Positions 1 through 10,988 are shown, counted from the first letter of the stretch. The stretch is 64,000 bases of DNA from Haemaphysalis longicornis (GCA_013339765.2 CM023453.1:84944685-85008684), one strand, 5' to 3'. Numbers and translations: made by a program. The notes: generated from the sequence alone by a model not told the origin.

Positions 1-1375
1 TATCTAGCGGACGAAGAAATACTGCCAAGTACTAGAGGTAAGTGAGTACTAGTGAACCTTGTTTTCTTGTCGTATGTATTTAACGTAGCAGAGTTGCTCT
101 CGAACTTCGGTACGCGTAAGCGGTTAGCCCTAACGATTTGAGGGACTCGCTTTGTGCGTTGCGGAGATTTGTCGGTAGACCTTTGTACCTGGCTGCTGCG
201 TTTGTAAACAGAATCAATTCGCGCGCAATTTCTAGCCCTATGTTTGGTGAACTGTTGGTGTTCTGTCCTGTTTTGCTAGGCGAATGTTTTGATATGAAAT
301 GAAATAAGCGAAGCTGGAGAGTACGAATGTAAGTGCGTGTGCGAATATAAGCGTGTATGCGTTACACGCACATTGTGTACTTTTAGCATGATATTGGTTT
401 TTGTTTCGTTTCTGCAGATGCCTGTTTTTTTCGTCATAATAGTTTTCGGTTTAAAAAACGTGCACAATATATTGAACGATTGCCGTTCGTGTAGCATTAA
501 AATATAAAAATTAATCCAGTGAATTTCGAGATTACAGCATTAGATTAAAATGCCATATGGATGCTTTTTTCGCGTTTCGATTGAGTGTACAATATTTTCG
601 AAACCTCAGTTTGGCCGTAAAATGTTGGAATGAACAACCTGTATGCAACCCGAATTTATTTGTAACGTCAGAATTACACGCATGTCGTAACTGGTACAGT
701 AGTATGAGCAGCGCTGGTTGTGCTTCGTACTCTTACTGCAGCATCGCAAACGTAAATTAACCTTTCAGAACCTAGTAAAAATATTAAAAAATGGCTGTTA
801 AATTTCTGTCACTTATAGAATTTTCAGCCTAATGAATTTAGTGTGTAACACACCTTGGTGATCAGACTAGCACAACATTTGGGATTTCGCAGTTTTAAGG
901 CAGAGTATGATCCTGGCGTCTGGCCTGTCGTTTGCTAATAACTTAATTGTTGCAAGATGCTGACTGGTGAAACTTAGACTATGTGTGAATGTGGATGTGC
1001 TGTAAAAATGTCCTGCACTATTTGATGCTTCCCGCTGTAAAACGTATACTTCAACTAAAAATGTAGGCCTAGCAGGACAAGCGAACAGGATAACATGACG
1101 AATGTTTCAGTGATGTGCTTTTTGAAGGTTTAGTTATGCATATATACCAACTAGCCCACCCCGCCATTCTGCTACACGAAGTATACCTCCATGGCAGTGA
1201 CGCTGTCCGGGTTTGTGCATGTTTCCTTTCGCCAAATTTTGTGGACATGGCTTCATCCCTGTATATATTGTCACTTCAATCCACCAAGCGGTTAGGATAG
1301 ACAAAGAAAAATATTTTTGCAAGATCAGATGGAACCTGTAGCTGGGCTAAAATGTCCTCAGAGTCCCCCTCAGAG
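1..1375. other. no gene recognised
   Basis: Only short open frames (under 75 codons) occur on either strand, none with a recognisable domain or splice-bordered coding signal. The sequence is moderately AT-rich and non-repetitive within the window. It could be intron or intergenic DNA downstream of GGT-B. Confidence 0.5.
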
Positions 1376-1736
1376 TAACTTCATTAACCATAGTAAAAAG
1401 AGAGTCTAACCACACCCCTATGCCTCCTTTGGTGTTGTAGACTGCCGACCTATCTTTCTGTATTTCCTCAACGAGCCCCTCATTTCCTTACTATATTATT
1501 CTGCGAAAGCCTAGCGAGGGTCTCGATTCTGGCAGCCTTGATGCCTAGGTAGCATAAGAGGGCTTCCGCCAGTTACCCGCTCATGACAGGCTTTAGACGT
1601 TCGAGTCACGCCATGGGGGTTGAAAAGAAGGCCCCCTTCTCTCCGTCTAGTCATAGTGGCGCTGGCTACCATCCTCAAGCGTCAGATACACTTCTAGTAA
1701 ATGTAAATAGCCCACAAAGTGAAGGAGAACACAGTC

Positions 1737-1807
1737 GCCCACATAGCCGAATTGGTAAGGCATTCGAGATCTAATCGAAAGGCGTGGGTTCGGTCCCCAC
1801 TCTGGGT
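1737..1807 (+). repeat. tRNA-Arg(TCT)-like SINE head, copy 1
   Basis: A 71-nt stretch folds as a tRNA: box A-like TAGCCGAATTGGTAAGGCA, a 5-bp anticodon stem TTCGA/TCGAA around loop GATCTAA (anticodon position TCT), and a T arm GTGGG/CCCAC with loop TTCGGTC (box B). The acceptor ends (GCCCACA/TCTGGGT) pair imperfectly. Position 33 is A rather than the invariant T, so a working tRNA gene is unlikely; this is best read as the Pol III promoter head of a SINE. Confidence 0.6.
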
Positions 1808-2217
1808 GCGTGTTTTTCTTCCTTTCTTCCGTATATTTAAAAAAATGTTAACTTCAATAACCATAGTAAAAAAAGAGTCTAACCACACCCCTATGCCTCC
1901 TTTGGCGTTGTAGACTGCCGACCTATCTTTCTGTATTTCCTCAACGAGCCCCTCATTTCGTTGTTATATTATTCTGCGAAAGCCTAAAGCCTAGCGAGGG
2001 TCTTGGTTCTGGCAGCCTTGAAGCCTAGGTAGCATAAGAGGGCTTCCCGCCAGTTATCCGCTCATGACAGGCTATAGACGTTCGAGTCACGCCACGGGGG
2101 TTGAAAAAAAGGTCCCCTTCTCCCCATGTAGTCATAGTGGCGCCGGCTACCACTATCAATCGTCAGATACACTTCGAGTAAATATAAATAGCCCGGAAAG
2201 GGAAGGAGTACACAGTC

Positions 2218-2288
2218 GCCCAGATAGCCGAATTGGTAAGGCATTCAAGATCTAATCGAAAGGCGTGGGTTCGGTCCTCACTGTGGGC
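2218..2288 (+). repeat. tRNA-Arg-like SINE head, copy 2
   Basis: This is the same module as 1737-1807 with substitutions in the anticodon stem (TTCAA) and T stem (CCTCAC in place of CCCCAC), so it has decayed further. It sits at the same place within the second tandem unit. Confidence 0.55.
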
Positions 2289-2523
2289 GCGTGTTTTTCT
2301 TCCTTTCTTCCGTATATTTAAAAAAAATGTTAACTTCACTAACCATAGTCAAAAAAGAGTCTAACCACACCCCTATGCCTCCTTTGGCGTTGTAGACGGC
2401 CGACCTACCTTTCTGTATATCATCATCATCATCATCATCATCAGCCTATCTACGCCCACTGCAGGGCAAAGGCCTCACCCATTATTCTTCAATTACCTTG
2501 GTCCTGTGCCAACTGTGACCAAT

Positions 2524-4000
2524 TTATCCCCGCAAACTTCTTAATCTCATCTGCCCATCTAACTTTCTGCCCCCCCTGCAACGCTTGCCTCCTCTAGGGA
2601 CCCACTCTGTTACCCTTAATGACCAGCGGTTATCTTGCCTTCGCATTACATGCCCTGCCCACGTCACTTTCTTCTTCTTAATCTCTACTAATATGTCCTT
2701 AACACGTCTTTGTTCCCTGACCCACTCCGCTCTCTTCTTGTCCCTTAATGTTACACCTATCATTTCTAGCTCCATTGCACGCTGAGTCGTTCTCAATTTA
2801 AGTTGAACCCTCTTAGCGAGCAGTTTCTGCCCCGTACCGGTAAGATGCAGCTGTCATACACTTTTTTCTTCAGCGACAATGGTAGGCTGCTAGTCATTAT
2901 CTGAGAATGCCTGCCATATGCACCCCACCCCATTCTGATCCTTCTAATTATCTCTGCCTCATGGTTGGGATCTGGGGTCACAACTTGGCCTAAGGGGATA
3001 TATTCGCTTACCACTTCCACTGCCTCGCCACCTATCTCAAACCGCTGTGCTGTCCCGAGGTTATTGATCATTACTTTAGTTTTCTGCATATTAATTTTCA
3101 GGCCCACGGTTCTACTCTGTTCGTCCAGTGCGGAAAGCATGCTTTGCAATTCGTCCCCCGAGTTACTTAGCAGGGCAACGTCATCAGCAAATCTGAGGTT
3201 ACTGAGGTATTCTCCATTAGCCCTTACTCCCACCTGTTCCCAATCGAACGTTCTGAATACTTCTTGTAAACATGCTGTGAATAACATTGGAGAGATTGTG
3301 TCTCCTTGTCTGACACCCTTCCTTATAGGTATTTTACGGCTCTCCTTATGGAGGATGATGGTGGCTGTGGACCCATTGTAGATATCCTCTAGTATTCTTA
3401 CATAATGCTCATCTACCCCCTGGTTCCGTAATGCCTGAATGACTGCTAGGATTTCGACCGAGTCAAATGCTTACTCATAATCTATGAGGGCTATATATAG
3501 GGGTTCAGTATACTCAGCGCACTTCTCTATCACCTGATTTATCGTGTGAATATGGTTCATTGTTGAATAACCTTTACGGAACCCTGCCTGTTCTTTAGGT
3601 TGAATGAATTCTAAGGTTGCAGAAATTCTGTTAGCGATTACCTTGGTAAGTGCCTTGTAGACGACTGACAGTAAGCTGATCGACCTGTAATTTTTCAAGT
3701 GCTTCATGTCGCCTTCCTTATGGATTATGATAATGTTCGCGTTCTTCCAAGATTCCGGTACCATAGCGGTCATTGGGCATTGCGTATACAGGTTTGCCAG
3801 TTTTTCAGGTACAAGTTCTCCGCCATCCTTCATGAGATCTGCTGTTATCTGATCCTCACCAGGTGCTTTGCCCCCTTTCCTTTCTTTCAAAGCCTCCTTT
3901 ACTTCTTCGGTCGTTGCTGGCGGGATGTCTATCTCCTCTGAGCTGCTTTCTCGTTCGGTATTATCCTGGGTGTCCCGGCTGCTCTACAGATCCCTGTCGG
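2524..4000 (-). pseudogene. RTE reverse transcriptase and C-terminus remnant
   Basis: The segment 3890-3471 holds the RT fingers and palm start (GKAPGEDQITADLMKDGGE, KNYRSISLLSVVYK, EQAGFRKGYSTMNHI) and stops at LIDYE, where the normal LIDYEKAFDSV motif continues after an in-frame TAA (Lys codon to stop). The segment 3287-2793 carries the catalytic box (NLRFADDVALLSNSGDEL) with both aspartates intact. The segment 2796-2524 is the RTE C-terminal region (WAGHVMRRQDNRWSLRVTEW). The frames differ between segments, so the enzyme cannot be made as one protein. Confidence 0.85.
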
Positions 4001-4773
4001 GCTCCTCGGCCACTGGAACTATTTTGTCCCTATTTGTGATGAGATTGCCTTGCTTATCTTAAGGTCATACATCTGATTTTTCCCCACGCCAAGACGCCTC
4101 TTCGCAGCTTTCAGCCTACCTCCGTTCTTTACAGCGTATTTGATGCTCTCCATATTAAACTTCCGTATGTCAGTTGTCTTACGCTTATTGATTAACTTCG
4201 AAGGCTTCGCTAGTTCATTTCTGTCAGCTGCGGTAGAGATTGTCATGGTTTGCCGTTTCCTAATTAGATCTTTCGTCTCCTGTGAGGGTTTGCCAGTATC
4301 CTGTCTAGCCATAGTGCCCCCGACTGTCGCTGGCTTCCTGTGTCGTAAGCTCGGCTTCTTCGTTAAGAGCTGAATATCGGTTCTGCAGCGCTATCCTGAA
4401 TTCTTCTACTTTACGTCTCACTGTTAGCTCATTTGTCGGCTTCTTTCGTACTAGCTTGTTGCGGTCCCTCCTCAAATCTAGCCTAATTCGAGATCTTACC
4501 ATACGGTGGTCACTGCACCTTACCCTTCCGAGTACTTCCACATCCTGCACGACGCCAGGGTTATCGCATAATATGAACTCTATTTCATTTTTATGCTCCC
4601 CATTCGGCCTTCTCCAGGTCCACTACTTCCGACTCTCCCGTTTACAGAAGAAGGTATTCATTATGCGTAGGTTATTCCGTTCTGCAGGCTCAACTAGTAG
4701 GTCCCCCCTGCTATTTCTACAGCCCAGACCATAGTTCCCAACTGTCTTGTCTCCAGACTGATTCTTGCCTACT

Positions 4774-5336
4774 TTAGCGTTGAAGCCCCCAAAACCCTAC
4801 GGTATACTGTGTTTTTACTTTAGCCATTGCCGATTCCACATCTTCCAAGAGGAGTTCCACTACTTGGTCGTCGTGGCTGGATGTGGGCGCGTAGCCCTGC
4901 ACCACCTTGAGCTTGTACCTCTTATTGAGCCTAGTTACAAGACCTGCTGCCCTTTCGTTAATGCTATAGTGTTCTTCTATGTTGCCAGGTATGTTTTTAT
5001 TGACTAGAGATCCCACTCCCAGTTATCTTCTGTCCTCTAGGGGGCCTAGACGTGTCCATTTTTCAGCACCGTAAGGGCTTCGCCTGCTCTCCTAAGCTCG
5101 CTAAGCCCTATTGCATCCCATTTAATCCCCTCTAATTCCTCGAACAACACCTCCAGACTCGCTTCGCTAGATAACGTTCGCGCGTTAAGCGTTGCCATGT
5201 TCAGATTCCATTGGCAACCTGTCCGGATCCAGGGATTCTTAGCACCCTCTGCTGCGTCACAGGTCTGACCGCCGCCGTGGTCAATTGCTTCGCAGCCGCT
5301 GGGGACTGAGGGCCATGGGTTAATTGGAGTATTCAT
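4774..5336 (-). pseudogene. RTE endonuclease domain remnant
   Basis: Two frames carry endonuclease-type sequence: MATLNARTLSSEASLEVLFE with WDAIGLSELRR (5336-5046), then VVQGYAPTSSHDDQVVELL (5016-4774). The N(A/V)RTL start, the IGLSELRR motif and the YAPTS motif are the usual landmarks of the LINE exonuclease-endonuclease-phosphatase fold that nicks target DNA. The two parts are in different frames, so at least one frameshift separates them. It is the N-terminal part of the RTE polyprotein at 2417-5584. Confidence 0.75.
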
Positions 5337-5513
5337 GGGAGGTTGTGGCCGTTACTACACCCGGGTGGCCAATCCGGCTCTGATGAGGGAGTGCATTGCC
5401 GGCAATGGTCGCCGGGGTCAGGCCGCACCCCAAACCCCTTTGTGCAATTCCATCAATGCGATTCCATCAATTCCATCAATTCTTTTTTTTAATTCGGTGG
5501 GAATTCATATTCC

Positions 5514-5582
5514 GGCACCGGGATTCGAACCACAGTCCTTCTGCACGCGAGGCGGATGCTCTACCTCTACACCATCGCTGCA
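5514..5582 (-). repeat. tRNA-Ala-like head at the 5' end of the RTE element
   Basis: Read on the minus strand, the module starts GCAGCGATGGTGTAGAGG, with an A-box-like GTGTAGAGGTAGAGCATCC, a CGC anticodon-like loop in CCTCGCGTG, and box B GGTTCGAATCCC. It is followed by a linker and a T-rich run, then runs without a break into the RTE endonuclease ORF. It may serve as an internal Pol III promoter for the LINE, or be a separate SINE inserted at its 5' boundary. Confidence 0.6.
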
Positions 5583-5584
5583 TC

Positions 5585-5669
<85 letters not shown>

Positions 5670-5799
5670 GAAGAAATGCCGGCAGTCTACAACGCCAAAG
5701 AAGCCATAGGGGAATGGTTAGAATATTTTTACTGTTAGTGACGTTACATTATTATTTATTATTATTAATTACGTGAGAAAGAAAGAAAGAAAAACACGC

Positions 5800-5870
5800 G
5801 CCCAGAGTGGGGACCGAACCCACGCCTTTCGATTAGATCTCGAATGCCTTACCAATTCGGCTATCTGGGC
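5800..5870 (-). repeat. tRNA-Arg-like SINE head, best preserved copy
   Basis: This 71-nt minus-strand module has a perfect 7-bp acceptor stem (GCCCAGA/TCTGGGC), the 5-bp TTCGA/TCGAA anticodon stem with loop GATCTAA, and the GTGGG/CCCAC T stem. Box A (TAGCCGAATTGGTAAGGC) and box B (GGTTCGGTCCC) are intact. It has the shape of a tRNA-Arg(TCT) but lacks U33 and is tied to the SINE body on its 3' side (AGAAAGAAAGAA tail, then body at 5680-5720). A SINE head is preferred over a functional tRNA. Confidence 0.65.
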
Positions 5871-5955
5871 GACTGTGTTCAGCTTCACTTTCTGGGGTAT
5901 TTATATATACTACAACTGTATCTGACGCTTAAGGGTGGTAGCCCTATATATACAA

Positions 5956-6010
<55 letters not shown>

Positions 6011-6013
<3 letters not shown>

Positions 6014-6215
6014 GAGTACCAGCAGAATCTACAATCCTGGGACAATCTATTGTGCTGGGACAATCGCCGTGCTCCGATAGGACACCCTATCGTCATCGCT
6101 TCATCTTCATCTCGGTTTTCCGGCATCATCATCACCGCTTCCTGACCGGGTCTTTCTGGGTCCTCGGCTCTCGAAATAAACCGCTCTCCTTCGCAAATCC
6201 TGGACTCTCTCAATA
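6011..6215 (+). mobile_element. probable LTR fragment
   Basis: Unique-looking sequence between two TA arrays, with an AATAAA signal near 6175 (CTCGAAATAAACCGCTCTCC) followed by a short C/T-rich stretch, as at an LTR R/U5 border. No partner LTR or internal region is seen. This is a weak call based on the signal arrangement alone. Confidence 0.35.
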
Positions 6216-6228
6216 TATATATATACAG

Positions 6229-6500
6229 AAAGATAGGGCAGCAGTCTACAACGCCAAAGGAGGCATAGGGGTAATTGGTAATTGGTAAGGCATTCGACAT
6301 GTAATCGAAAGGCGTGGGTTCGGTCCCCACTCTGGGCGCGTGTTTTTCTTTCTTTCTTCTGTATATAAAAAAAAAGAAATGTTTATTTCATTAACCCTAC
6401 TGAAAAAGAAAAGAGCCTAACCACACCCCTATGCCTCCTTTGGCGTTGTAGACTGCTGCCCTATCTTTCTGTATTTTCCTCAACGAGCCCCTCATTTCCT
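6229..6500 (+). repeat. SINE copy with body and truncated tRNA-like head
   Basis: The segment has the body (GCAGTCTACAACGCCAAAGG), a damaged head in which TAATTGGTAATTGGTAAGGC replaces the box A side, an intact anticodon arm and box B region (TCGAAAGGCGTGGGTTCGG), and then the next body (CACACCCCTATGCCTCCTTT, CAACGAGCCCCTCATTTCC). It is the same family as the tandem units at 1376-2418. Confidence 0.65.
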
Positions 6501-7060
<560 letters not shown>

Positions 7061-7360
7061 ATATTGAGGGGGAAAGAAGGTTGTATAGTTAGAGCCGCGA
7101 AGACGGTCAGAGGGGAGTCAGCGGGGGGGTTGATACTCGGGGAAATTCTTGGAGAGAAAGGATCACAGGGGTTTCTTGCCCCAGCGCGTGGACTACGGAA
7201 AGGTTCTCAGAAACGCGGGAAGCAGAACAGGCGATGCGAGGAGTCCTTATCGTAAGCTATCTGCAATCCCGAGGTCAAAAGTAAATGTATGGAAGGACAA
7301 AAAAAAACTAGGTCAAGGAAAACATAAAGAAAAAAACACACAAAAAAAAACAATAAGCGC

Positions 7361-7425
7361 ACAACTGAAATTACACGTGTCGCCAACAGCAACATTCCTG
7401 GAACAGGCTTTTCCTGAAACTCAAA
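7361..7425 (+). repeat. inverted fragment of the Penelope ORF region
   Basis: This plus-strand stretch (CGTGTCGCCAACAGCAACAT, AACAGGCTTTTCCTGAAACT) is the reverse complement of 8331-8262, which lies just upstream of the Penelope endonuclease ORF. Two pieces of the same element therefore face each other about 0.9 kb apart. Confidence 0.7.
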
Positions 7426-7699
7426 AACGAAGAGATAAAGTCAGGGGGACGTACAGGGCACAAAACAAAGCTGAGCAAAAACGACAGGAAAATAAAAATA
7501 AAATGGAATTCCGGAGAAACGTTTGCAGGGATGTCTGCGCGTACTAAACTGGAGGCAAAAGAATGAAAACAAAAGGAATTAGGTGGCCACATAAGAAGCA
7601 GAAGGAGGGATCATATTCTTTGCAAAAGGGTCAAGCAAGACAGTGCCTAATGCTGTATTCCCTGTGAGTATCGCAAGGTTTCCAGGTTGCCCCTAGACG

Positions 7700-8328
7700 A
7701 ATTAATTCAAGCTGGTTCCATGGAGTTGAATTTGTGAATTAAATAGGATTCTCGGTATTTTCTGCCCCTAGGAGACTTAAAGGTTGACTGAAGTATATAC
7801 AACCTAAGGTGATCAGTATTGTGGCCTGGTTGGTTAGAATGCTGGGGTTCTGCTATGGAGGATTTTCTAAGCGTATCTGCTCGGTGACCATTAAGGCGTA
7901 GGCTCATAGGTTGACTCTTTTCGCCTATATACTGTTTGTGACACATTGAGCACAACATATACACAATGTTGGATAAAGTGCAAGTAAAACTTTAATTAAT
8001 CTTGTGAACATAATTACTGGCTGTGCTAAAATTTTTACAATGCAGTCCGTCTGCAGGTGCCTGCAAGTCTTGCATCTGGGACGGGAAGAACTGGCTATGA
8101 CAGGTTGCTTTGAATGTCCTGTTTTAGCATGCACTAAAATATCCTTTAGATTCCTGTTTCTCCGGTAGGTAGCCCTTGGTTCTTCCAGGAACGTCTGTTT
8201 AATTCGGTCGTTACTGGCTAAAATGGGTTGGTATTTCCGCAGGATATTGTTTGCGTTAGGAAGGGCGTTTCAGGAAAGGCCTGTTGCAGAAATTTTGCTG
8301 TTGGCGACACGTACCATTTCAGTTGTGC

Positions 8329-8331
<3 letters not shown>
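7700..8331 (-). pseudogene. Penelope-like element: C-terminal linker and GIY-YIG endonuclease
   Basis: The minus-strand translation gives NNILRKYQPILASNDRIKQ, then RATYRRNRNLKDILVHAK, then SRPRCKTCRHLQTDC, then YMLCSMCHKQYIGEKSQP with RLNGHRADTLRKS and NQPGHNTDHLRLYIL. This is the order seen in Penelope-like retroelements: RT C-terminus, the cysteine-containing linker (RCKTC), then the GIY-YIG nuclease (QYIGE, RxNGH and the HNQPGH-type motif). The reverse transcriptase core is absent and the coding frame changes near 7964, so this is a truncated, inactive copy ending in an AT array at 8331. Confidence 0.85.
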
Positions 8332-8413
<82 letters not shown>

Positions 8414-8423
8414 CAGAAAGACA

Positions 8424-8575
8424 TGCCGGCAGTCTACAACGCCAAAGAAGGCATAGGGGAAGGTTAGACTATCTTTTTTACCGTTAGTGACGTTACATTA
8501 TTATTAATTTTTTTGTTAATTATGTGAGAAAGAAAGAAAAACACGCGCCCAGAGTGGGGACCGAACCCACGCCTT

Positions 8576-8580
<5 letters not shown>
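8424..8580 (-). repeat. SINE fragment: body plus T arm
   Basis: GCCGGCAGTCTACAACGCCA (body) is followed after an AT-rich stretch by the minus-strand T arm and 3' acceptor of the tRNA-Arg-like head (8547-8580). The head is then cut by (TA)n. The same T-arm piece reappears in plus orientation right after the TA array (8654-8672), so the array sits at the centre of an inverted pair. Confidence 0.65.
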
Positions 8581-8657
<77 letters not shown>

Positions 8658-8688
8658 AAGGCGTGGGTTCGGTTATATATATATATAT

Positions 8689-9008
8689 ATAACACAGAAA
8701 TAAGGATTGGCAATCAAGAAGACCTCGGAAAGCAAAGGGGAGGTTGTGGTAGGACATTGAAACAGATCAAGAATTTGGAAAGAAAGAAAGAAGGCGAAGA
8801 AAAATGCCCGCCAGGTGGGATCCGAACCCACGACCAGATCGCACCAGACCGGTATTCTGGAGATCGTGGGTTCGGATCCCACCTGGCGGGCATTTTTTCT
8901 TCGCTTTCTTTCTTTCTTTCCAAATTCTTGATCTGTTTCAATGTCCTACACAACCCCCCCTTTGCTTTCCGAGGTCTTCTTGACTGCCAATCCTTATTTC
9001 TGTGTTAT
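8689..9008. repeat. 320-bp foldback SINE pair, unit 1
   Basis: This is a near-perfect palindrome. The arms start ATAACACAGAAATAAGGATT and end at its reverse complement, and the centre is at about 8849 (CACCAGACCGGTATTCTGG). Each arm carries a tRNA-type T arm (GTGGGTTCGGATCCCAC) followed by GGCGGGCATTTTT and a pyrimidine-rich tail, so each arm looks like the 3' half of a tRNA-derived SINE. Together they form a head-to-head inverted dimer. Confidence 0.85.
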
Positions 9009-9047
9009 TTCTACGAGTCCCTCATTTCCTATTCTGATTCTGATTCG

Positions 9048-9128
<81 letters not shown>

Positions 9129-9161
9129 AAGGCGTGGGTTCGGTTATATATATATATATAT

Positions 9162-9480
9162 ATAACACAGAAATAAGGATTGGCAATCAAGAAACCTCGG
9201 AAAGCAAAGGGGAGGTTGTGGTAGGACATTGAAACAGATCAAGAATTTGGAAAGAAAGAAAGAAGGCGAAGAAAAATGCCCGCCAGGTGGGATCCGAACC
9301 CACGACCAGATCGCACCAGACCGGTATTCTGGAGATCGTGGGTTCGGATCCCACCTGGCGGGCATTTTTTCTTCGCTTTCTTTCTTTCTTTCCAAATTCT
9401 TGATCTGTTTCAATGTCCTACCACAACCCCCCTTTGCTTTCCGAGGTCTTCTTGACTGCCAATCCTTATTTCTGTGTTAT
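9162..9480. repeat. foldback SINE pair, unit 2
   Basis: This is almost identical to unit 1 (8689-9008), and the intervening spacer is also repeated: CTACGAGTCCCTCATTTCC, GATTCTGATTCGC, (TA)n, TCGAAAGGCGTGGGTTCGG, (TA)n. The unit start-to-start distance is 473 bp. Confidence 0.85.
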
Positions 9481-9579
9481 TTCTACGAGTCCCTCATTTC
9501 CTATTCTGATTCTGATTCGCTATATATATATATATATATATATATCGAAAGGCGTGGGTTCGGTTATATATATATATAT

Positions 9580-9899
9580 ATAACACAGAAATAAGGATTG
9601 GCAATCAAGAAGACCTCGGAAAGCAAAGGGGAGGTTGTGGTAGGACATTGAAACAGATCAAGAATTTGGAAAGAAAGAAAGAAGGCGAAGAAAAATGCCC
9701 GCCAGGTGGGATCCGAACCCACGACCAGATCTCACCAGACCGGTATTCTGGAGATCGTGGGTTCGGATCCCACCTGGCGGCATTTTTTCTTCGCTTTCTT
9801 TCTTTCTTTCCAAATTCTTGATCTGTTTCAATGTCCTACCACAACCCCCCCTTTGCTTTCCGAGGTCTTCTTGACTGCCAATCCTTATTTCTGTGTTAT
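9580..9899. repeat. foldback SINE pair, unit 3
   Basis: The third tandem copy, starting 418 bp after unit 2; the shorter period is explained by a shorter (TA)n at 9520-9545. A few point changes (GATCTCACC for GATCGCACC, one missing G in the right arm) separate it from the others. Confidence 0.85.
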
Positions 9900-9938
9900 T
9901 TCTACGAGTCCCTCATTTCCTATTCTGATTCTGATTCG

Positions 9939-10050
<112 letters not shown>

Positions 10051-10079
10051 GCAACACCGGCGTGTATATATATATATAA

Positions 10080-10865
10080 ACACCGGCGTGTGCCTGTGGA
10101 ATCAGCTTTGCTCTGGGGCAATTGGTGACGCTGCGCCGGAGCCGCCTGATATACATGTGTCACACAATGCGTATACCGTGTGTGTGTCATTGAAGCAGCA
10201 GTAAGCATGATAATCAAGCGTATCCTAGACAACCAGGAAAGCTAAGAATAACCAGCTGAACCTTAGCTCATGCTGCTATATGCTGGCATAGCCGACCTAA
10301 GCCATTGCTAATTTTTTTTTAATGTCAGTTGGAAGTAGCGTTTGTAGATGTTGTCCTTCTTCGTATCTTGTGTCATTTTTTGCGCTTTACTCCTCAGCTT
10401 AATGTTGCTTACCACTGCTGGGTAGTGCCCGCTAGACCTTGATAGCTTAGGCGGTCCTCTTTTTTTTATGTAGTGTGTGTTCTGTGTCATATTTATTGCA
10501 AGGACAATATTATTATTATTATTATTGCTACTATTAATATTGTCTACTGTAATAACATTGTCATCATCATTACGGCAAATCCCCTAGAACGCACCCACGA
10601 ACCCCCGTGTGGGTAACCGCGTAACCATAAACTGCGCCGCAGCTGTGAGTACAGAATATCGAGTACCAGGTGTCTAGGGGGGGGGGGGTCAGTTTCGAAG
10701 TTACAGAAAGTAGGATTAATTTGTAGTTTTAGACTTTACAATTTTCCCCCGGCCTTCGTCTTCGCTGCATCTTTGTGTACGCACACCACCGTACATGATC
10801 TCCCCGCGTGCCAAGCATATGCTCGGATTGAACGGCCGCACTGGTAGCACAATGTTTCTACTCAC
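10080..10865. other. no gene recognised
   Basis: AT microsatellite remnants (ACACCGGCGTG twice, 10056-10090), a short (ATT)n run near 10509-10530 and a G-run at 10677-10688. If GGT-B is intact this is part of its second intron. No exon matching the third family exon was found here or further left. Confidence 0.5.
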
Positions 10866-10988
10866 CGCAGATAGGAGGTAGCCACGAATCCTCCGCCAAT
10901 GCCCATCGCCTTGGGTTGGACGACACCCATGCACAGCAGAGTGGCCACGGCTGCGTCGGCCATGTTGCCCCCTTTCGAATAGATGTTC
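10866..10988 (-). CDS. GGT: GGT-B exon 2 (GIGGG exon)
   Basis: The acceptor is CAACTTTTTCAG before GAACATC; the donor is CTGCG before GTGAGT. The translation NIYSKGGNMADAAVATLLC then GVVQPKAMGIGGGFVATSYL matches the GGT block K-G-G-(S/N)-x-x-D-A-A followed by the glycine-rich G-I-G-G-G loop. It enters and leaves in phase 2. The trailing CG would complete an arginine codon with the first G of family exon 3, exactly the base present at 62834 in GGT-A. Confidence 0.9.

Larger units (their letters stand above)
1376..2418 (+). repeat. tandem SINE-type units (about 2.2 copies, period 475-480 bp)
   Basis: A unit beginning near AACTTCATTAACCATAGTAA recurs at about 1376, 1852 and 2330; the third copy is cut off at about 2418, where the RTE tail begins. 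Each complete unit carries the same body (CACACCCCTATGCCTCCTTT, then CAACGAGCCCCTCATTTC) and ends in a tRNA-like module with box A and box B (1737-1807 and 2218-2288). The same body also occurs near 5690, 6240-6500 and 8425-8480. This suggests a tRNA-derived SINE family that has duplicated in tandem. A name from published tick SINEs cannot be given without a search. Confidence 0.75.
2417..5584 (-). mobile_element. RTE-clade non-LTR retrotransposon, near full length, decayed
   Basis: About 3.2 kb, read right to left. It has a tRNA-like head (5582-5514), a short 5' region, an apurinic endonuclease-like part (about 5336-4774), a middle region, a reverse transcriptase (about 3890-2790), a C-terminal piece containing TWAGHVMRR (2796-2524), and a 3' end formed by the (TCA)n run at 2419-2442. 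The sequence beside the run, CTACGCCCACTGCAGGGCAA, belongs to a 3' end very common in tick and other arthropod RTE elements. Several frameshifts and stops split the ORF, so the copy is dead. It abuts the tandem SINE array on its 3' side and a (TA)n array on its 5' side. Confidence 0.85.

Noticed and set aside
1737..5870. Functional tRNA-Arg genes
   Set aside because: U33 is missing, the sequences sit in SINE units and most copies have broken stems.
8689..9899. CRISPR-like or satellite array
   Set aside because: The repeats are 320-bp palindromes with SINE content in an animal genome; there are only three units and no regular spacers.
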